Source: JABMQB01 sp963678235
GTDB lineage: Bacteria > Bacteroidota > Bacteroidia > Bacteroidales > Prolixibacteraceae
Length of the DNA stretch: 64,000 nucleotides
Direction: 5' to 3'
Assembly (NCBI GenBank): GCA_963678235.1
Contig: OY782766.1
Span: 3,038,001 to 3,102,000 of the forward strand
This document shows positions 1 to 9,291 of the stretch, in pieces. The first letter of the stretch is position 1. Every line of letters starts with the position of its first letter. The notes beneath the pieces were generated by a model, which was given only the letters and a program-made list of their open reading frames with translations, was not told where the DNA came from and did not search any database. Position numbers and translations under genes: made by a program.

Positions 1-2
1 CG

Positions 3-71
3 AATATAAATGGAGGCACCGGAATTTTTGGTTCCATGACTTCTGTTTCAAAACAATTTACACGGAACTAG
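3..71 (+). CDS. C-terminal end of a DUF4249-type lipoprotein (partial)
   Basis: An open frame enters from the left edge and ends at the TAG at 69-71, giving 22 residues with a GGTGIFGS motif. The full DUF4249 protein at 39977-40948 ends with a similar GYGIFGG motif about 15 residues before its stop, so this is probably the end of a paralogue. It lies 3 bp before a TonB-dependent receptor, the usual partner of DUF4249 proteins. The call rests on a short tail and on context; the rest of the gene lies outside the window. Confidence 0.6.
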   Translation, partial: NINGGTGIFGSMTSVSKQFTRN

Positions 72-74
72 ATC

Positions 75-2432
75 ATGGGAAAGCATATTCAAATAAAGTA
101 TTGTTTTGTTTTAGCGCTTGGACTGTTTTTAACGTTCAATGTTTTTTCACAGGAAAATAGAACAATTAGCGGTTTTGTGGTGGATAAAGAATCAAGTGAG
201 CGGCTAACCGGGGCAACTGTTTTTGTGCCCGAAATACAAAAGGGAGTGGTTTGCAACGATTTTGGCTATTTTAGTTTATCCCTTCCCTCGGGTGAGGTAA
301 ATATGGTTTTTCGTTTTGTTGGCTACGAGCCTTATTTACTCCATGCAAATTTTCTTTCAGATACCATTGTTCAGGTTCAGCTTAAAACAAGTAACCTGGT
401 GCGTGAAATTGAGGTAAAAGCCTCTTCTTTTGAGAACTTCCTGCTTTCTCCTGAGATGGGGATGCATCGCTTAAGTGCATTGGAGGTAACAAAAATACCT
501 TCGATTTTGGGAGAACCTGATCCACTTAAAGCTATTCAACAATTGCCAGGTGTTACATTTGCAAATGAGGGATCAACAGCTTTCAGTGTCCGGGGTGGCA
601 GCCCCGACCAAACGCTCATTCGGCTCGATGGTGTTCCGGTTTATAATGTAAACCATCTTTGGGGGTTTATGTCGGCATTTAACAACGATGCCATTAAAGA
701 AACAAAACTCTACAAAGGAAGTTTGCCAGCCCGTTTTGGAGGCAGGCTTAGCTCAGTACTTGACATTGGGATGAAAGAAGGAAATATGAAAAAGAGTACC
801 GGAACATTTTCTCTTAGCCCCATTGCCGGGCGATTTACACAGGAAGGTCCAATTGTTAAGGACAAAATTTCATATATGGTTTCGGGAAGGACAACTTGGG
901 CAAACCTGCTTTTATTGGCAGCGCTGAAACTGGAAAGTCAAAATGAAGGGGCACAGATTTTAACGTATGGTTTCTGGGACATAAATGCTAAAACAAATTG
1001 GATTATAAATCCCCAAAACCGTGTTTACCTAAGTTTTTATACGGGCAGAGATGCTTATGTGATGGAAGATGATAGTGAAAGTTCGGGTGAATATGTTAAG
1101 TTTAGCTACAATTGGCAAAACCTCACCGGGGTGCTGCGTTGGAACCATATTTTCTCCCACACTTTATTTGCCAATTTTTCGGCATATAACAGTGGATTTA
1201 AGCAAGAATATTTTAATAAATTCGGGAAAACCAATGGGGACATTTACAAAGGATATAACAATTTAAACGATTTATCGTTCAAAGGTGATTTTGATTGGTC
1301 TCCTGCTACTGGTTCCCGATTTAAAATGGGTTTTCAGCTTTCTTCCCAAAAGTTCAGCCCCGAAATTATTTCGTATAAATTTGATACGACTGCAGTTGAA
1401 CTGAACAAAGATATTTTTACACGGAATTTAATTTCAGAGATTTATGGTGAAGCAGATGTAACACTTTCGAACAGGTTAAAGGGTAATTTGGGGCTACGTG
1501 GAGGATTTATGTCAACTGGTGGCGAAAAATATTGGAGTTTGCGCCCCAGGGCAACACTTCGTTATTTATTTTCCGAACAATTGTCCGGGAAAATATCCTA
1601 TTCAAGAATGAAACAATACCTTCATCAGTTGCGAAATACAACAATCGGGATACCAACAGAGTTTTGGGTATCCTCCACTGCACAAATAAAACCAGGCACA
1701 TCCGATTTATTCTCAGCGGGGGTTTTCTGGAAACCGGGAAATACCTACAATCTATCCATGGAAACTTATTACTCGAAGTTAAACAATGTTATTCGATATA
1801 AAAGTGGAACCATTGCCCTAAAAGAAAGAGGGGAAAGTTGGGAGAAGTTTATCACATCGGGTACCGGGAATGCCTATGGTTTGGAGTTAATGGCAGAAAA
1901 AACAAACGGAATCCTAACCGGTTGGATTTCTTATACAATTTCAAAAAGTAATCGGAAATTTAAGGACAATAATTTTGGAAATACTTTTCCATATGCTTTC
2001 GACAGAAGGCATCAAATCAATATTGTTGCAAGTTATTTTTTGGGAGAAAAGAATAAGAATGAGAAAAGAATTAGAAAAGAATTATCCGGCAATTTTAAGT
2101 TTGCTTCCGGCAATTACATTACACTTGCCGAACAGGAATATTCAGCAATTCCATTGCCACTTATGAAGGGATCAGTTTATTCATCGGATTGGTTTTACAA
2201 AAGAAGTTTGATTAACTCGGTTAATAATTATCGAATGCCAAGTTTCCACCACTTGAATATTTCTTACCAAATCGAGCGACAATCGGAAGATAAAACTATT
2301 CAGTGGAATTTCTCTGTTTACAATATATACAACCGCCTTAATCCCTGGTATTATTATAAAAAAGGAGAGCAAATGAAACAAATAAGCCTCTTCCCAATAA
2401 TCCCGTCTGTTTCATTTACTTATAAGTGGTAA
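75..2432 (+). CDS. TonB-dependent outer-membrane receptor with carboxypeptidase-like N-terminal domain
   Basis: This 785-residue protein is an energised outer-membrane importer; its substrate cannot be read from the sequence. A signal peptide (about residues 1-25) is followed by a carboxypeptidase-regulatory-like beta-sandwich (30-110, GFVVDKESSERLTGATV), a plug domain (about 125-235, with LPGV and VRGGSPDQTLIRLDGVPVYN) and a long beta-barrel ending in an aromatic-rich strand (FTYKW). There is no STN domain, so unlike the receptor at 37269 it is not expected to signal through a FecR anti-sigma factor. It starts 3 bp after the DUF4249 tail and is probably co-transcribed with it. It aligns along its length with the 37269 receptor, for example around LDGVP and FDRRH. 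Confidence 0.93.
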   Translation: MGKHIQIKYCFVLALGLFLTFNVFSQENRTISGFVVDKESSERLTGATVFVPEIQKGVVCNDFGYFSLSLPSGEVNMVFRFVGYEPYLLHANFLSDTIVQVQLKTSNLVREIEVKASSFENFLLSPEMGMHRLSALEVTKIPSILGEPDPLKAIQQLPGVTFANEGSTAFSVRGGSPDQTLIRLDGVPVYNVNHLWGFMSAFNNDAIKETKLYKGSLPARFGGRLSSVLDIGMKEGNMKKSTGTFSLSPIAGRFTQEGPIVKDKISYMVSGRTTWANLLLLAALKLESQNEGAQILTYGFWDINAKTNWIINPQNRVYLSFYTGRDAYVMEDDSESSGEYVKFSYNWQNLTGVLRWNHIFSHTLFANFSAYNSGFKQEYFNKFGKTNGDIYKGYNNLNDLSFKGDFDWSPATGSRFKMGFQLSSQKFSPEIISYKFDTTAVELNKDIFTRNLISEIYGEADVTLSNRLKGNLGLRGGFMSTGGEKYWSLRPRATLRYLFSEQLSGKISYSRMKQYLHQLRNTTIGIPTEFWVSSTAQIKPGTSDLFSAGVFWKPGNTYNLSMETYYSKLNNVIRYKSGTIALKERGESWEKFITSGTGNAYGLELMAEKTNGILTGWISYTISKSNRKFKDNNFGNTFPYAFDRRHQINIVASYFLGEKNKNEKRIRKELSGNFKFASGNYITLAEQEYSAIPLPLMKGSVYSSDWFYKRSLINSVNNYRMPSFHHLNISYQIERQSEDKTIQWNFSVYNIYNRLNPWYYYKKGEQMKQISLFPIIPSVSFTYKW

Positions 2433-2823
2433 ATTTTTGGCAACAAATAACACCTATTTCAGCATCATTTTTCGGGTTTCGACCAATGCGGCTGCTTCCA
2501 TTTTATAAAAGTACTTACAGGTATTTTAAAAATACTTGGCCATTGAAATAAATTACAATTTAGATTAATTCCAATCTCGTCACATATTAGGATATCGTGG
2601 ATTATATTCTATTTTTGTTGTAAGTTTTAAGAAAGATGTTTCCCTCTGGCACAAACTTTCCAACGTTTTTCCAGAGAATTTAATTTAGGGTGTTTTAAAA
2701 TTGGCTTGGGCTACAGCTCTGATTTGCAGTAAATTCTGCAAGGCAGGTCTTTGGTTATGGCATTAATATATAGAAAACAAGGTAGCCATTTATGGCGAAC
2801 AATATAAGTTTAAGACAAAAAAG
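2433..2823. other. Intergenic region, 391 bp
   Basis: No coding frame was recognised. It holds a 15-bp palindrome at 2521-2535 (GTATTTTAAAAATAC), a candidate promoter element TATTTTTG at 2610-2617 and a possible hairpin with arms CTCTGG (2644-2649) and CCAGAG (2671-2676). The last two would form the promoter and a roughly 200-nt leader for the IS-split gene downstream. Confidence 0.5.
2610..2617 (+). promoter_or_regulatory. Candidate -7 promoter element (TAnnTTTG)
   Basis: TATTTTTG matches the Bacteroidota -7 consensus and lies about 205 bp before the ATG at 2824. No clear TTG -33 element was found at the usual spacing, so the call is weak. Confidence 0.3.
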
Positions 2824-3069
2824 ATGAAGAACCTATTTATTGCATTGTTTACATTTCTAAGCATCGCATCCATTGGACAAAATACCCCTTTGAGTTTGCA
2901 GAGAGTTCTTAGGGTAAATGTTTTAAATCCCGGTATTGAATATGAATTTCCGGTTTCAAAAAAAGCAGTAATTGCCATAAATCCGGGAATAGGTTGGAAT
3001 AGCAGCTACATAAGTTCTCGTTCTCCTTTTGGAGGTTCCGGTCTTACACATTTTATTTCACCTTTTTTA

Positions 3070-3079
3070 GATATTGAAT
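3070..3079. repeat. Left target-site duplication of the IS4 element
   Basis: GATATTGAAT is repeated exactly at 4512-4521. Ten base pairs is within the range made by IS4-family transposition. Confidence 0.85.
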
Positions 3080-4511
3080 CACTATTAACCGACAAAAGTC
3101 GGGATTTTAAATTTTATTCTCTCTATCGCCCTGTATATGGGCGACTAGTTTATTTTTTCAAATCAGACCCCAGCTTAAATCAGGTTTAATTGAAGCTGAC
3201 CGGGAGGTTCGCCAACTTGTATTTTATACGCCCGGCTGGTGCTTCGAAGCAATTCTACCATGTCGAGCATACTTATGAGGTGTATCCTTATTAGTGAAGC
3301 AACGACAGAGAATGCTTTCTTTGTTTGTGCTATTTTTTGAATAACAGTCATTAACCGTTGGGCAATCAGTGTACACCAAACCTGTGTCCTTATTGCATTT
3401 TCGTTTTCTCCATAAAAATAATGCAGTTGGAAATTTTGTTTCATTTTTTTGAACAGCAACTCTATTCCCCAGCGTTTTTTGTAAAGAAAAGCAACCTCTT
3501 CGGCAGTTATATCAAAATTGTTGGTTAGGAATTCAAAATACCTGTTCTTTTCATCCTGATAACATACTCTCCGTAAACGGATTTTTTTGAAAACTTTCAA
3601 TTGCCTTTTCCCGTTTTCATCTTCGGGATGGTAGGTAAGTTCAATAACCTGGTCACGGAGAACTTTGGCTTGCCCTTTTTTTCGGTAGTGTTTCCGTTTT
3701 TCTTCAACAACATCATATACCGCATTCTTTTTTAGCCGTGTAACAAAATAGACCTGTTGTGCGGTCCATAAAGCAAACTGGTGGTAATAATTATAAGCTT
3801 TGTCGAACACTATCATGCTATGCGATATCAATTCCAAGCTTTTCAGAAAGTTTTTGTCGTGGACTTTTGCTGCTGTGATTTTCACAAACCGTCCTACAGA
3901 CTGTACCGCGTCAATAAGCATGTGGACCTTCAGCCCACCTTTCTTTTTGCCATCTCCTTTAGGGTTACGCCCAACTCCTTTTAAAATATCGCTAAACAAA
4001 CGGATTGTGGTTGAATCGATTAAAAGTACTTCTTTAAAAGTCAAGCCAAATGTACGGCTGTCCGATAAAAATGATTTGTACTTATCCACCAAGGCAAAGT
4101 ATAAATCTTCAAAAAAACGGTTATCCCGGTTTCTCAACCCATCGCTGGCTGTGCTCTTCGCTGGTGCCTTTTCCAAACCAAGATGGTTTAGCTTTCCTCC
4201 CAAAGCACGTAATCCTTCACAGGTTTCTGTCATTGAGTCGCAGCGGCTTAAAATCCCAAACAACATGGTAATTAGATGCGTCTTAGCCTTAAATGCCTTA
4301 TAATACCGGTCACTGTCGTGTGATTTTATGATGGGCGATATGTTGACTTTTAAGACCAAATCTATTATCTGTTTAAAAATTGGCTGTCCGACAAATTTTA
4401 TTTCTTTATTTTTATCCATGTTGTAAAGAGTTTTCGCAAAAATCAATTTACAACTTTGAAGGGAAACCGAAAGGGAGTACCTTCTTTTAATTATTTTAGT
4501 CGGACACTACT
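3080..4511 (-). mobile_element. IS4-family insertion sequence, 1.43 kb
   Basis: The element is bounded by 10-bp direct repeats and holds one transposase gene on the minus strand. The ends carry imperfect inverted repeats: the left end reads ACTATTAACCGACAAAA and the complement of the right end AGTAGTGTCCGACTAAAA, sharing CCGAC then AAA at the same distance from the tip. The left boundary is uncertain by 1 bp. The transposase is intact, so the element may still be mobile. Only one copy is visible in this window. Confidence 0.88.
3175..4419 (-). CDS. IS4-family transposase (DDE type)
   Basis: This 414-residue enzyme cuts and joins the ends of its own insertion sequence. The N-terminal 80 or so residues resemble the DUF4372 domain common in IS4 transposases. 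The DDE core shows LLIDSTT (Asp near residue 135), VFDKAYNYY (second Asp) and the IS4 YREK signature YKKRWGIELLFKKMK (Glu near residue 320). The frame opens further upstream at 4446, but MDKNKE at 4419 is the likely start because it fits the family. The gene lies on the strand opposite to the gene it interrupts. There is no frameshift or internal stop. Confidence 0.93.
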   Translation of the reverse strand: MDKNKEIKFVGQPIFKQIIDLVLKVNISPIIKSHDSDRYYKAFKAKTHLITMLFGILSRCDSMTETCEGLRALGGKLNHLGLEKAPAKSTASDGLRNRDNRFFEDLYFALVDKYKSFLSDSRTFGLTFKEVLLIDSTTIRLFSDILKGVGRNPKGDGKKKGGLKVHMLIDAVQSVGRFVKITAAKVHDKNFLKSLELISHSMIVFDKAYNYYHQFALWTAQQVYFVTRLKKNAVYDVVEEKRKHYRKKGQAKVLRDQVIELTYHPEDENGKRQLKVFKKIRLRRVCYQDEKNRYFEFLTNNFDITAEEVAFLYKKRWGIELLFKKMKQNFQLHYFYGENENAIRTQVWCTLIAQRLMTVIQKIAQTKKAFSVVASLIRIHLISMLDMVELLRSTSRAYKIQVGEPPGQLQLNLI

Positions 4512-4521
4512 GATATTGAAT
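4512..4521. repeat. Right target-site duplication of the IS4 element
   Basis: GATATTGAAT, identical to 3070-3079. The interrupted reading frame resumes through this repeat. Confidence 0.85.
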
Positions 4522-4863
4522 ATAAAAATATTTATAACCGAGATGCCCGTACCATGAAATCAAGAAACATAGCATATAACTCAGGTAATTATTGGGGTAT
4601 TAGGCTCTTGACCAAATTTCAAGAACTTAATATTGGAACAAATGATAGGGAATCTCCTATAGATTTTGGATTGTCTCCCACCTGGGGTGTTCAAAGAGCT
4701 TACGGCAAATTTCATCTGTTATTCGAGATCGCACCTACATATTTTTTTGATATGAAAGGACATCACTATTTTTTCCCGATGATACAATTTAACATAGGTT
4801 TTAATCTGAATAAATGGTAATATCAACAACTAGCTATGTAGGTGAAGTTTAAGATACAGAAGA

Positions 4864-4887
4864 GGGGTGAATTTTATATCCACCCCC
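4864..4887. terminator. Possible terminator between convergent genes
   Basis: GGGGTG (4864-4869) can pair with CACCCC across a 12-nt AT-rich loop, followed on the plus strand by a T-rich stretch. It lies between the 3' end of the split gene and the 3' end of gcvP. The stem is short. Confidence 0.4.
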
Positions 4888-4893
4888 ATGTTT

Positions 4894-7770
4894 TTATTCC
4901 TGATTAAAAAGTTCGTATTCTTCGGGAGAACCGCAAGTGCATATCAAATGGCGGTCGCCAAAAGCATTATCTACCCTTCCAACCGGTACCCAGTATTTGT
5001 TATCCTTTATCCAATCGATTGGATAAGCCGCTTTTTTTCGGGGGTAACTATGGTTCCAATCATCATCGATCACCATTTCGGCAGTATGCGGTGCATTTTT
5101 TAATACATTGTCTTCTTTATCCGCTTCGCCCGATTCAATTTCTTTAATTTCATCGTAAATGCAATTCATGGCATCAATAAACCTGTCAAGTTCCTGCATC
5201 GACTCACTTTCGGTAGGTTCAACCATCAATGTTCCATGTACCGGAAAAGACAGTGTTGGCGCGTGAAAACCATAATCCATTAAACGTTTGGCAATATCGG
5301 ATTCCATTATTCCAGCAGTTTTAAAATGACGGCACTCCAAAATCATTTCGTGTGCAACCCTGCCATTTTCGCCGGTATATAATATCCCGTAATTGTCTTT
5401 TAATGCGTGTGCAATATAATTTGCATTCAGTATGGCAATTTTCGTTGCTTCGGTCAAGCCATCGGCACCCATCATTTTTATGTAACCATAGGTTATGGTT
5501 AAAACCGACGCACTGCCCCAAGGCGCACCTGCAACAGCATTAATTCCTACATGACCGTTATTCATCACCGGATGGGAAGGTAAAAATTCAACAAGGTGTT
5601 TTGCCACTGCAATTGGCCCAACACCCGGACCACCTCCTCCGTGCGGGATTGCAAAAGTTTTGTGCAGGTTCAGGTGGCAAACATCGGCACCAATTAAGTG
5701 CGGATTTGTTAATCCGACCTGGGCATTCATGTTTGCGCCATCCATATAAACCTGACCTCCGTTATCGTGGATAATTTGGCACATCTCGGTAATAGCCGAT
5801 TCAAAAACCCCGTGCGTTGAAGGGTAAGTGACCATAAAGGCAGCAAGGGTTTCTTTGTACTGTTCCGCTTTTTCGCGCAAATCTTCCAAATCAATATTCC
5901 CACGTTCGTCGCATTTTACCACAACCACTTTCATACCTGCCATAACAGCACTGGCTGGGTTTGTACCATGTGCCGATGCCGGAATTATAACCACGTCGCG
6001 GTCGGTATCCCCATTTTTAATGTGGTATTCCCGAATAACCATTAAGCCTGTATATTCACCAGCAGCGCCTGAATTTGGCATTAAACTCACATCGGTCATC
6101 CCGGTAATTTCAGCCAAATCCCTTCGAAGTTCTTCCATCATGATGTGGTAACCACGTGCCTGGTTTTTCGGGACAAAAGGATGGATGCCATTAAACTCGA
6201 TCCAACTAAGCGGCAACATTTCGGTAGCCGCATTTAGTTTCATGGTACACGATCCCAGTGAAATCATGGAATGTGTAAGCGATATATCTTTTAATTCAAG
6301 TTTTTTGATGTAACGGACCATTTCTGTTTCCGCCCGGTATTTATTAAAAACTTCCTGTTCCATAAACGAAGAAGTCCTTCGGTATTCATCGGAAACCACA
6401 TAACCCTCAGGATAGGCTTCTACCGGATAAAATTCCTTATTGGCAGCTTTTGCAAAAACTTCGATAATCCAACCCATATCTTCTTTGTTGGTTGTTTCAT
6501 CGATACTTAGCCCAACTTCGCCATTTTCGGAGTATTTAAAATTCATTTCCAGTTCAAGCGATAACCATTCAATATCTTCGCGCCTCACATGTTTAGGCAA
6601 TCTAAATCGAATGGTATCAAAGAATTTCCTATTGAGCTGCTCGTAGCCCAGTTTTGTTATTTCTTCTTCAAGGAAACGGGCAGTATTATGGATGTTATTG
6701 GCAATTACTTTTATTCCGGCCGGACCATGATAAACGCCATAAAAACCAGCCATTGTAGCCAATAACGCCTGAGCTGTACAAATATTTGAGGTTGCTTTTT
6801 CCCTTTTAATATGTTGCTCCCTGGTTTGCAGCGCCATCCGCAAGGCACGGTTTCCATGCACATCTTTGGTGACACCAATAATCCTTCCGGGCATATTCCG
6901 TTTATATTCGTCCCTCGCGGCAAAAAATGCTGCATGCGGACCGCCATAGCCCATTGGTATTCCAAATCGCTGACTGCTGCCAAAAACAATATCGGCACCC
7001 CATTCGCCTGGCGGAATTAAAATCGCCAATGAAAGCAAATCTGCTGCCACAGCAACTTTAACTTCCTTTTTATGCGCTTCTTCAACCAATGCCGAATAGT
7101 CTATTACTTCACCATCGGAATTTGGGTATTGAATGATCGCCCCAAAAACTTTGTCGGTATATGCAAAGTCTTTTGCTGGCATTACTTTTAATTCAATTCC
7201 CAACGGATTTGCACGGGTTTTTAAATTGTCGAGGGTTTGAGGCCACACTTTTTCATCCACAAGCAATTCGTTCACCCCTTCTTTTGCTTTCTTTCGTGGC
7301 AAAAGATTGAACATCATGCACATGGCTTCAACGGCAGCAGTTGCCTCATCGAGCAATGAAGCATTTGCTAAAGGCATTGCTGTTAATTCACACACCATTG
7401 TTTGGAAATTTAAAAGTGCTTCCAAACGTCCCTGGGATATTTCCGCCTGGTAGGGTGTATATGAAGTGTACCACGAAGGGTTTTCAAGTACATTCCTTAA
7501 AATTACGGCAGGGGTTATGGTATCGTAATAACCCATTCCAATGTAGGTATTGAACACCTTATTTTTAGATGCCAAATCCAATATTTTTCGGAAATATTTT
7601 CTCTCAGTCAACCCTTTTTCGAGGTTCAAAGGCTGCTTTAAACGTATGTTTTCAGGTACTGTTTGCTCAATTAACTCGTCCAAAGAAGATACTCCAATTT
7701 TTTCGAGCATAGGCCCTGTCTCAATGGATCTTGGCCCGATATGCCTCGCTACAAATTTGTCATTTATCAT
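4894..7770 (-). CDS. gcvP: Glycine dehydrogenase (decarboxylating), P protein of the glycine cleavage system
   Basis: This cytosolic PLP enzyme decarboxylates glycine and passes the aminomethyl group to the lipoyl arm of the H protein. The product is 958 residues, the length of the single-chain (fused P1/P2) form. Visible marks are the N-terminal ARHIGP motif, SYTPYQAEISQGRLEAL, the glycine-rich SLGSCTMKLN, and the PLP lysine in NLHKTFAIPHGGGGPGVGP (near residue 704). The frame extends upstream to a TTG at 7803, but ATG at 7770 gives the normal N-terminus. The gcvT and gcvH genes are not in this window. lipB and lipA, which make the lipoyl cofactor of the H protein, are 50 kb away at 58.4-60.0 kb. 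Confidence 0.97.
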   Translation of the reverse strand: MINDKFVARHIGPRSIETGPMLEKIGVSSLDELIEQTVPENIRLKQPLNLEKGLTERKYFRKILDLASKNKVFNTYIGMGYYDTITPAVILRNVLENPSWYTSYTPYQAEISQGRLEALLNFQTMVCELTAMPLANASLLDEATAAVEAMCMMFNLLPRKKAKEGVNELLVDEKVWPQTLDNLKTRANPLGIELKVMPAKDFAYTDKVFGAIIQYPNSDGEVIDYSALVEEAHKKEVKVAVAADLLSLAILIPPGEWGADIVFGSSQRFGIPMGYGGPHAAFFAARDEYKRNMPGRIIGVTKDVHGNRALRMALQTREQHIKREKATSNICTAQALLATMAGFYGVYHGPAGIKVIANNIHNTARFLEEEITKLGYEQLNRKFFDTIRFRLPKHVRREDIEWLSLELEMNFKYSENGEVGLSIDETTNKEDMGWIIEVFAKAANKEFYPVEAYPEGYVVSDEYRRTSSFMEQEVFNKYRAETEMVRYIKKLELKDISLTHSMISLGSCTMKLNAATEMLPLSWIEFNGIHPFVPKNQARGYHIMMEELRRDLAEITGMTDVSLMPNSGAAGEYTGLMVIREYHIKNGDTDRDVVIIPASAHGTNPASAVMAGMKVVVVKCDERGNIDLEDLREKAEQYKETLAAFMVTYPSTHGVFESAITEMCQIIHDNGGQVYMDGANMNAQVGLTNPHLIGADVCHLNLHKTFAIPHGGGGPGVGPIAVAKHLVEFLPSHPVMNNGHVGINAVAGAPWGSASVLTITYGYIKMMGADGLTEATKIAILNANYIAHALKDNYGILYTGENGRVAHEMILECRHFKTAGIMESDIAKRLMDYGFHAPTLSFPVHGTLMVEPTESESMQELDRFIDAMNCIYDEIKEIESGEADKEDNVLKNAPHTAEMVIDDDWNHSYPRKKAAYPIDWIKDNKYWVPVGRVDNAFGDRHLICTCGSPEEYELFNQE

Positions 7771-7857
7771 TTTCCTACCAGTGTATTTATAATTATTTGG
7801 CAATATTAAAGCTTGCCAATTTCTTAAAACATGATATTTATCTAGACTGTTCTTAAT

Positions 7858-8496
7858 CTACGTTAAAAACGGGTTGTTTTGCTTTTCGAAACCGATGTTA
7901 GTTTCCGGGCCATGCCCACAATAAACCAATGTATCTTCAGGCAAAACCAGCAATTTGTTTTTGATATTCTGTATCAATGTATTGTAATCGCCACCAGGTA
8001 AATCGGCCCTGCCAACACTTCCATAAAAAAGAATATCGCCTGCAATGAGTGTATTATCTGCTTTCGAATAAAGAGCCACATGACCGGGAGCATGACCGGG
8101 GACATGGATAATTTCCAACTCTGAATTTCCGAAAACTATTTTATCTTTTTCTGAAATAAAAACATCGATTGGCGATACAGCCTGCATTTCAAACCCAAAA
8201 GATTTTGCCTGTAAAGTTGCACGGTCAATCAAAAACGCATCATCTTTATGAGCTTCCAGTTTCAAAGCGTATTTTTTTCGAAGGAACTCGACACCCATTA
8301 AATGATCGAAGTGGCAATGGGTATTTATAAGCCTGACCGGGGTTAATTCATTTTTTTCGATAAAATGGCAAACCTCATCTTCCTCTTCCCCATAATAAAA
8401 ACCAGCATCGATAATTATACATTCTTTCGACTCATCATAAACCACCAGCGAATTCTCCTGAAGAGGGTTCACCACAAACTTTTTTATTTTTAGCAT
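7858..8496 (-). CDS. Metallo-beta-lactamase fold hydrolase, glyoxalase II-like
   Basis: The 212-residue protein has the metal-binding HxHxDH motif (THCHFDHLMG), a later HVPGHAPGHV, an AGDILFYGSVGRADLPGG segment and the final metal-ligand CGHGPET, which together are typical of glyoxalase II-like thioester hydrolases. No separate substrate-binding C-terminal domain is present, so it is shorter than classic GloB and its substrate is open. It begins 2 bp after the stop of pcm and is probably co-transcribed with it. Confidence 0.88.
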   Translation of the reverse strand: MLKIKKFVVNPLQENSLVVYDESKECIIIDAGFYYGEEEDEVCHFIEKNELTPVRLINTHCHFDHLMGVEFLRKKYALKLEAHKDDAFLIDRATLQAKSFGFEMQAVSPIDVFISEKDKIVFGNSELEIIHVPGHAPGHVALYSKADNTLIAGDILFYGSVGRADLPGGDYNTLIQNIKNKLLVLPEDTLVYCGHGPETNIGFEKQNNPFLT

Positions 8497-8498
8497 AA

Positions 8499-9146
8499 TT
8501 ACATTTTTACAACTCCTTTGAGCATTGGTACAAAAACAAAATTTCCGAATTTCTCGGTAGTAAATTCTTCTTCCCCAACCCTTTTAACCAAAATCATTTC
8601 CTGTTTGTTTTTATCGCCAACAGGGATTACCATCCTCCCGTTCAGTTTAAGTTGCATTTTTAAATCGGCCGGGATGTAAGGCGCCCCTGCAGTAACAAGG
8701 ATTTTATCAAAAGGGCCATAGGTTGGCAGTCCTTTATACCCATCACCGAAAAAAAACTTTGGGGAATAGCCCAATTCAGGAAGTAACTGTTGAACAGAAA
8801 CATATAGCTGTTTTTGGCGCTCGATGGTAAAAACATTTGCCTCCAATTCGAGCAGAACAGCAGCCTGATAACCGGAGCCAGTTCCAACTTCCAGTATTTT
8901 ATCGTGTTTTTGAACGTCTAATAGCTGTGTTTGAAAAGCAACCGTGTAGGGTTGGGATATGGTTTGCCCCGATCCGATGGGGAAAGCCTGGTCTTTATAA
9001 GCAAAATTAATAAACGAACTTTCCATAAATAAATGCCGGGGCACTTTTCCTATGGCGTCCAATACTTTTTGGTTGCGAATGCCCTTCAATTTTAACCCTT
9101 CTACCAGTTTTTTTCGCAAACCCTGATGCCTCAAACTATCGTTCAT
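8499..9146 (-). CDS. pcm: Protein-L-isoaspartate O-methyltransferase
   Basis: This 215-residue SAM-dependent enzyme methylates isoaspartyl residues in damaged proteins so that they can return to normal aspartate. Diagnostic segments are VPRHLFM, the substrate-loop IGSGQTISQPY, the SAM-binding ILEVGTGSGYQAAVL and ILVTAGAPYIP. Length and motif order match the family. A candidate promoter (TAATTTTG, minus strand, 9171-9178) lies just upstream, divergent from the gene at 9292. The downstream metallo-beta-lactamase gene follows after 2 bp. Confidence 0.95.
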   Translation of the reverse strand: MNDSLRHQGLRKKLVEGLKLKGIRNQKVLDAIGKVPRHLFMESSFINFAYKDQAFPIGSGQTISQPYTVAFQTQLLDVQKHDKILEVGTGSGYQAAVLLELEANVFTIERQKQLYVSVQQLLPELGYSPKFFFGDGYKGLPTYGPFDKILVTAGAPYIPADLKMQLKLNGRMVIPVGDKNKQEMILVKRVGEEEFTTEKFGNFVFVPMLKGVVKM

Positions 9147-9170
9147 TCAAATAAAATTAATTTATGCATA

Positions 9171-9178
9171 CAAAATTA
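9171..9178 (-). promoter_or_regulatory. Candidate -7 element for pcm
   Basis: Minus-strand TAATTTTG fits TAnnTTTG, 25 bp before the pcm start. A TTG lies farther upstream than usual (23-nt spacer). Confidence 0.35.
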
Positions 9179-9279
9179 ACCCAATATTACAGATAATAAG
9201 CCAATGAAAGCTTATCAATATTAACAATTGACGTTAATAAATTCCCTGATAGGCAAAACCCGTTGCATTCAAAATATTT

Positions 9280-9287
9280 TACCTTTG
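9280..9287 (+). promoter_or_regulatory. Candidate -7 element before the 9292 gene
   Basis: TACCTTTG matches TAnnTTTG but ends only 4 bp before the ATG at 9292. If it is used there would be almost no 5' leader, or translation would begin leaderless or at a later start. Confidence 0.4.
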
Positions 9288-9291
9288 TTTT

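Larger units (their letters stand above)
2824..4820 (+). pseudogene. Small secreted, probably outer-membrane, protein gene split by an IS4 element
   Basis: The 5' part runs from the ATG at 2824 to 3079 and the 3' part from 4522 to the stop at 4818-4820. Removing the insertion sequence and one copy of the 10-bp duplication rejoins them in frame as a 184-residue protein; across the junction it reads PFLDIEYKNIYNRDARTMKS. It has a signal peptide (residues 1-19, ending SIGQ). The YNRDAR...NSGNYWGIR segment resembles Bacteroidota outer-membrane beta-barrel proteins of unknown role. As it stands the left fragment would read 121 residues into the IS, and the right fragment has an internal ATG at 4554; neither is likely to work. 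The open frame on both sides suggests a recent insertion. Confidence 0.85.

Noticed and set aside
3800..4303. A plus-strand gene inside the IS
   Set aside because: It is antisense to the transposase and has no recognisable motif; the transposase is intact on the other strand.
4554..4820. A separate 88-residue gene
   Set aside because: It is the 3' part of the IS-split gene; the frame continues upstream through the target duplication without a stop and matches the N-terminal half when rejoined.
7771..7857. Glycine riboswitch before gcvP
   Set aside because: The gap is short and no tandem aptamer-like structure was seen.
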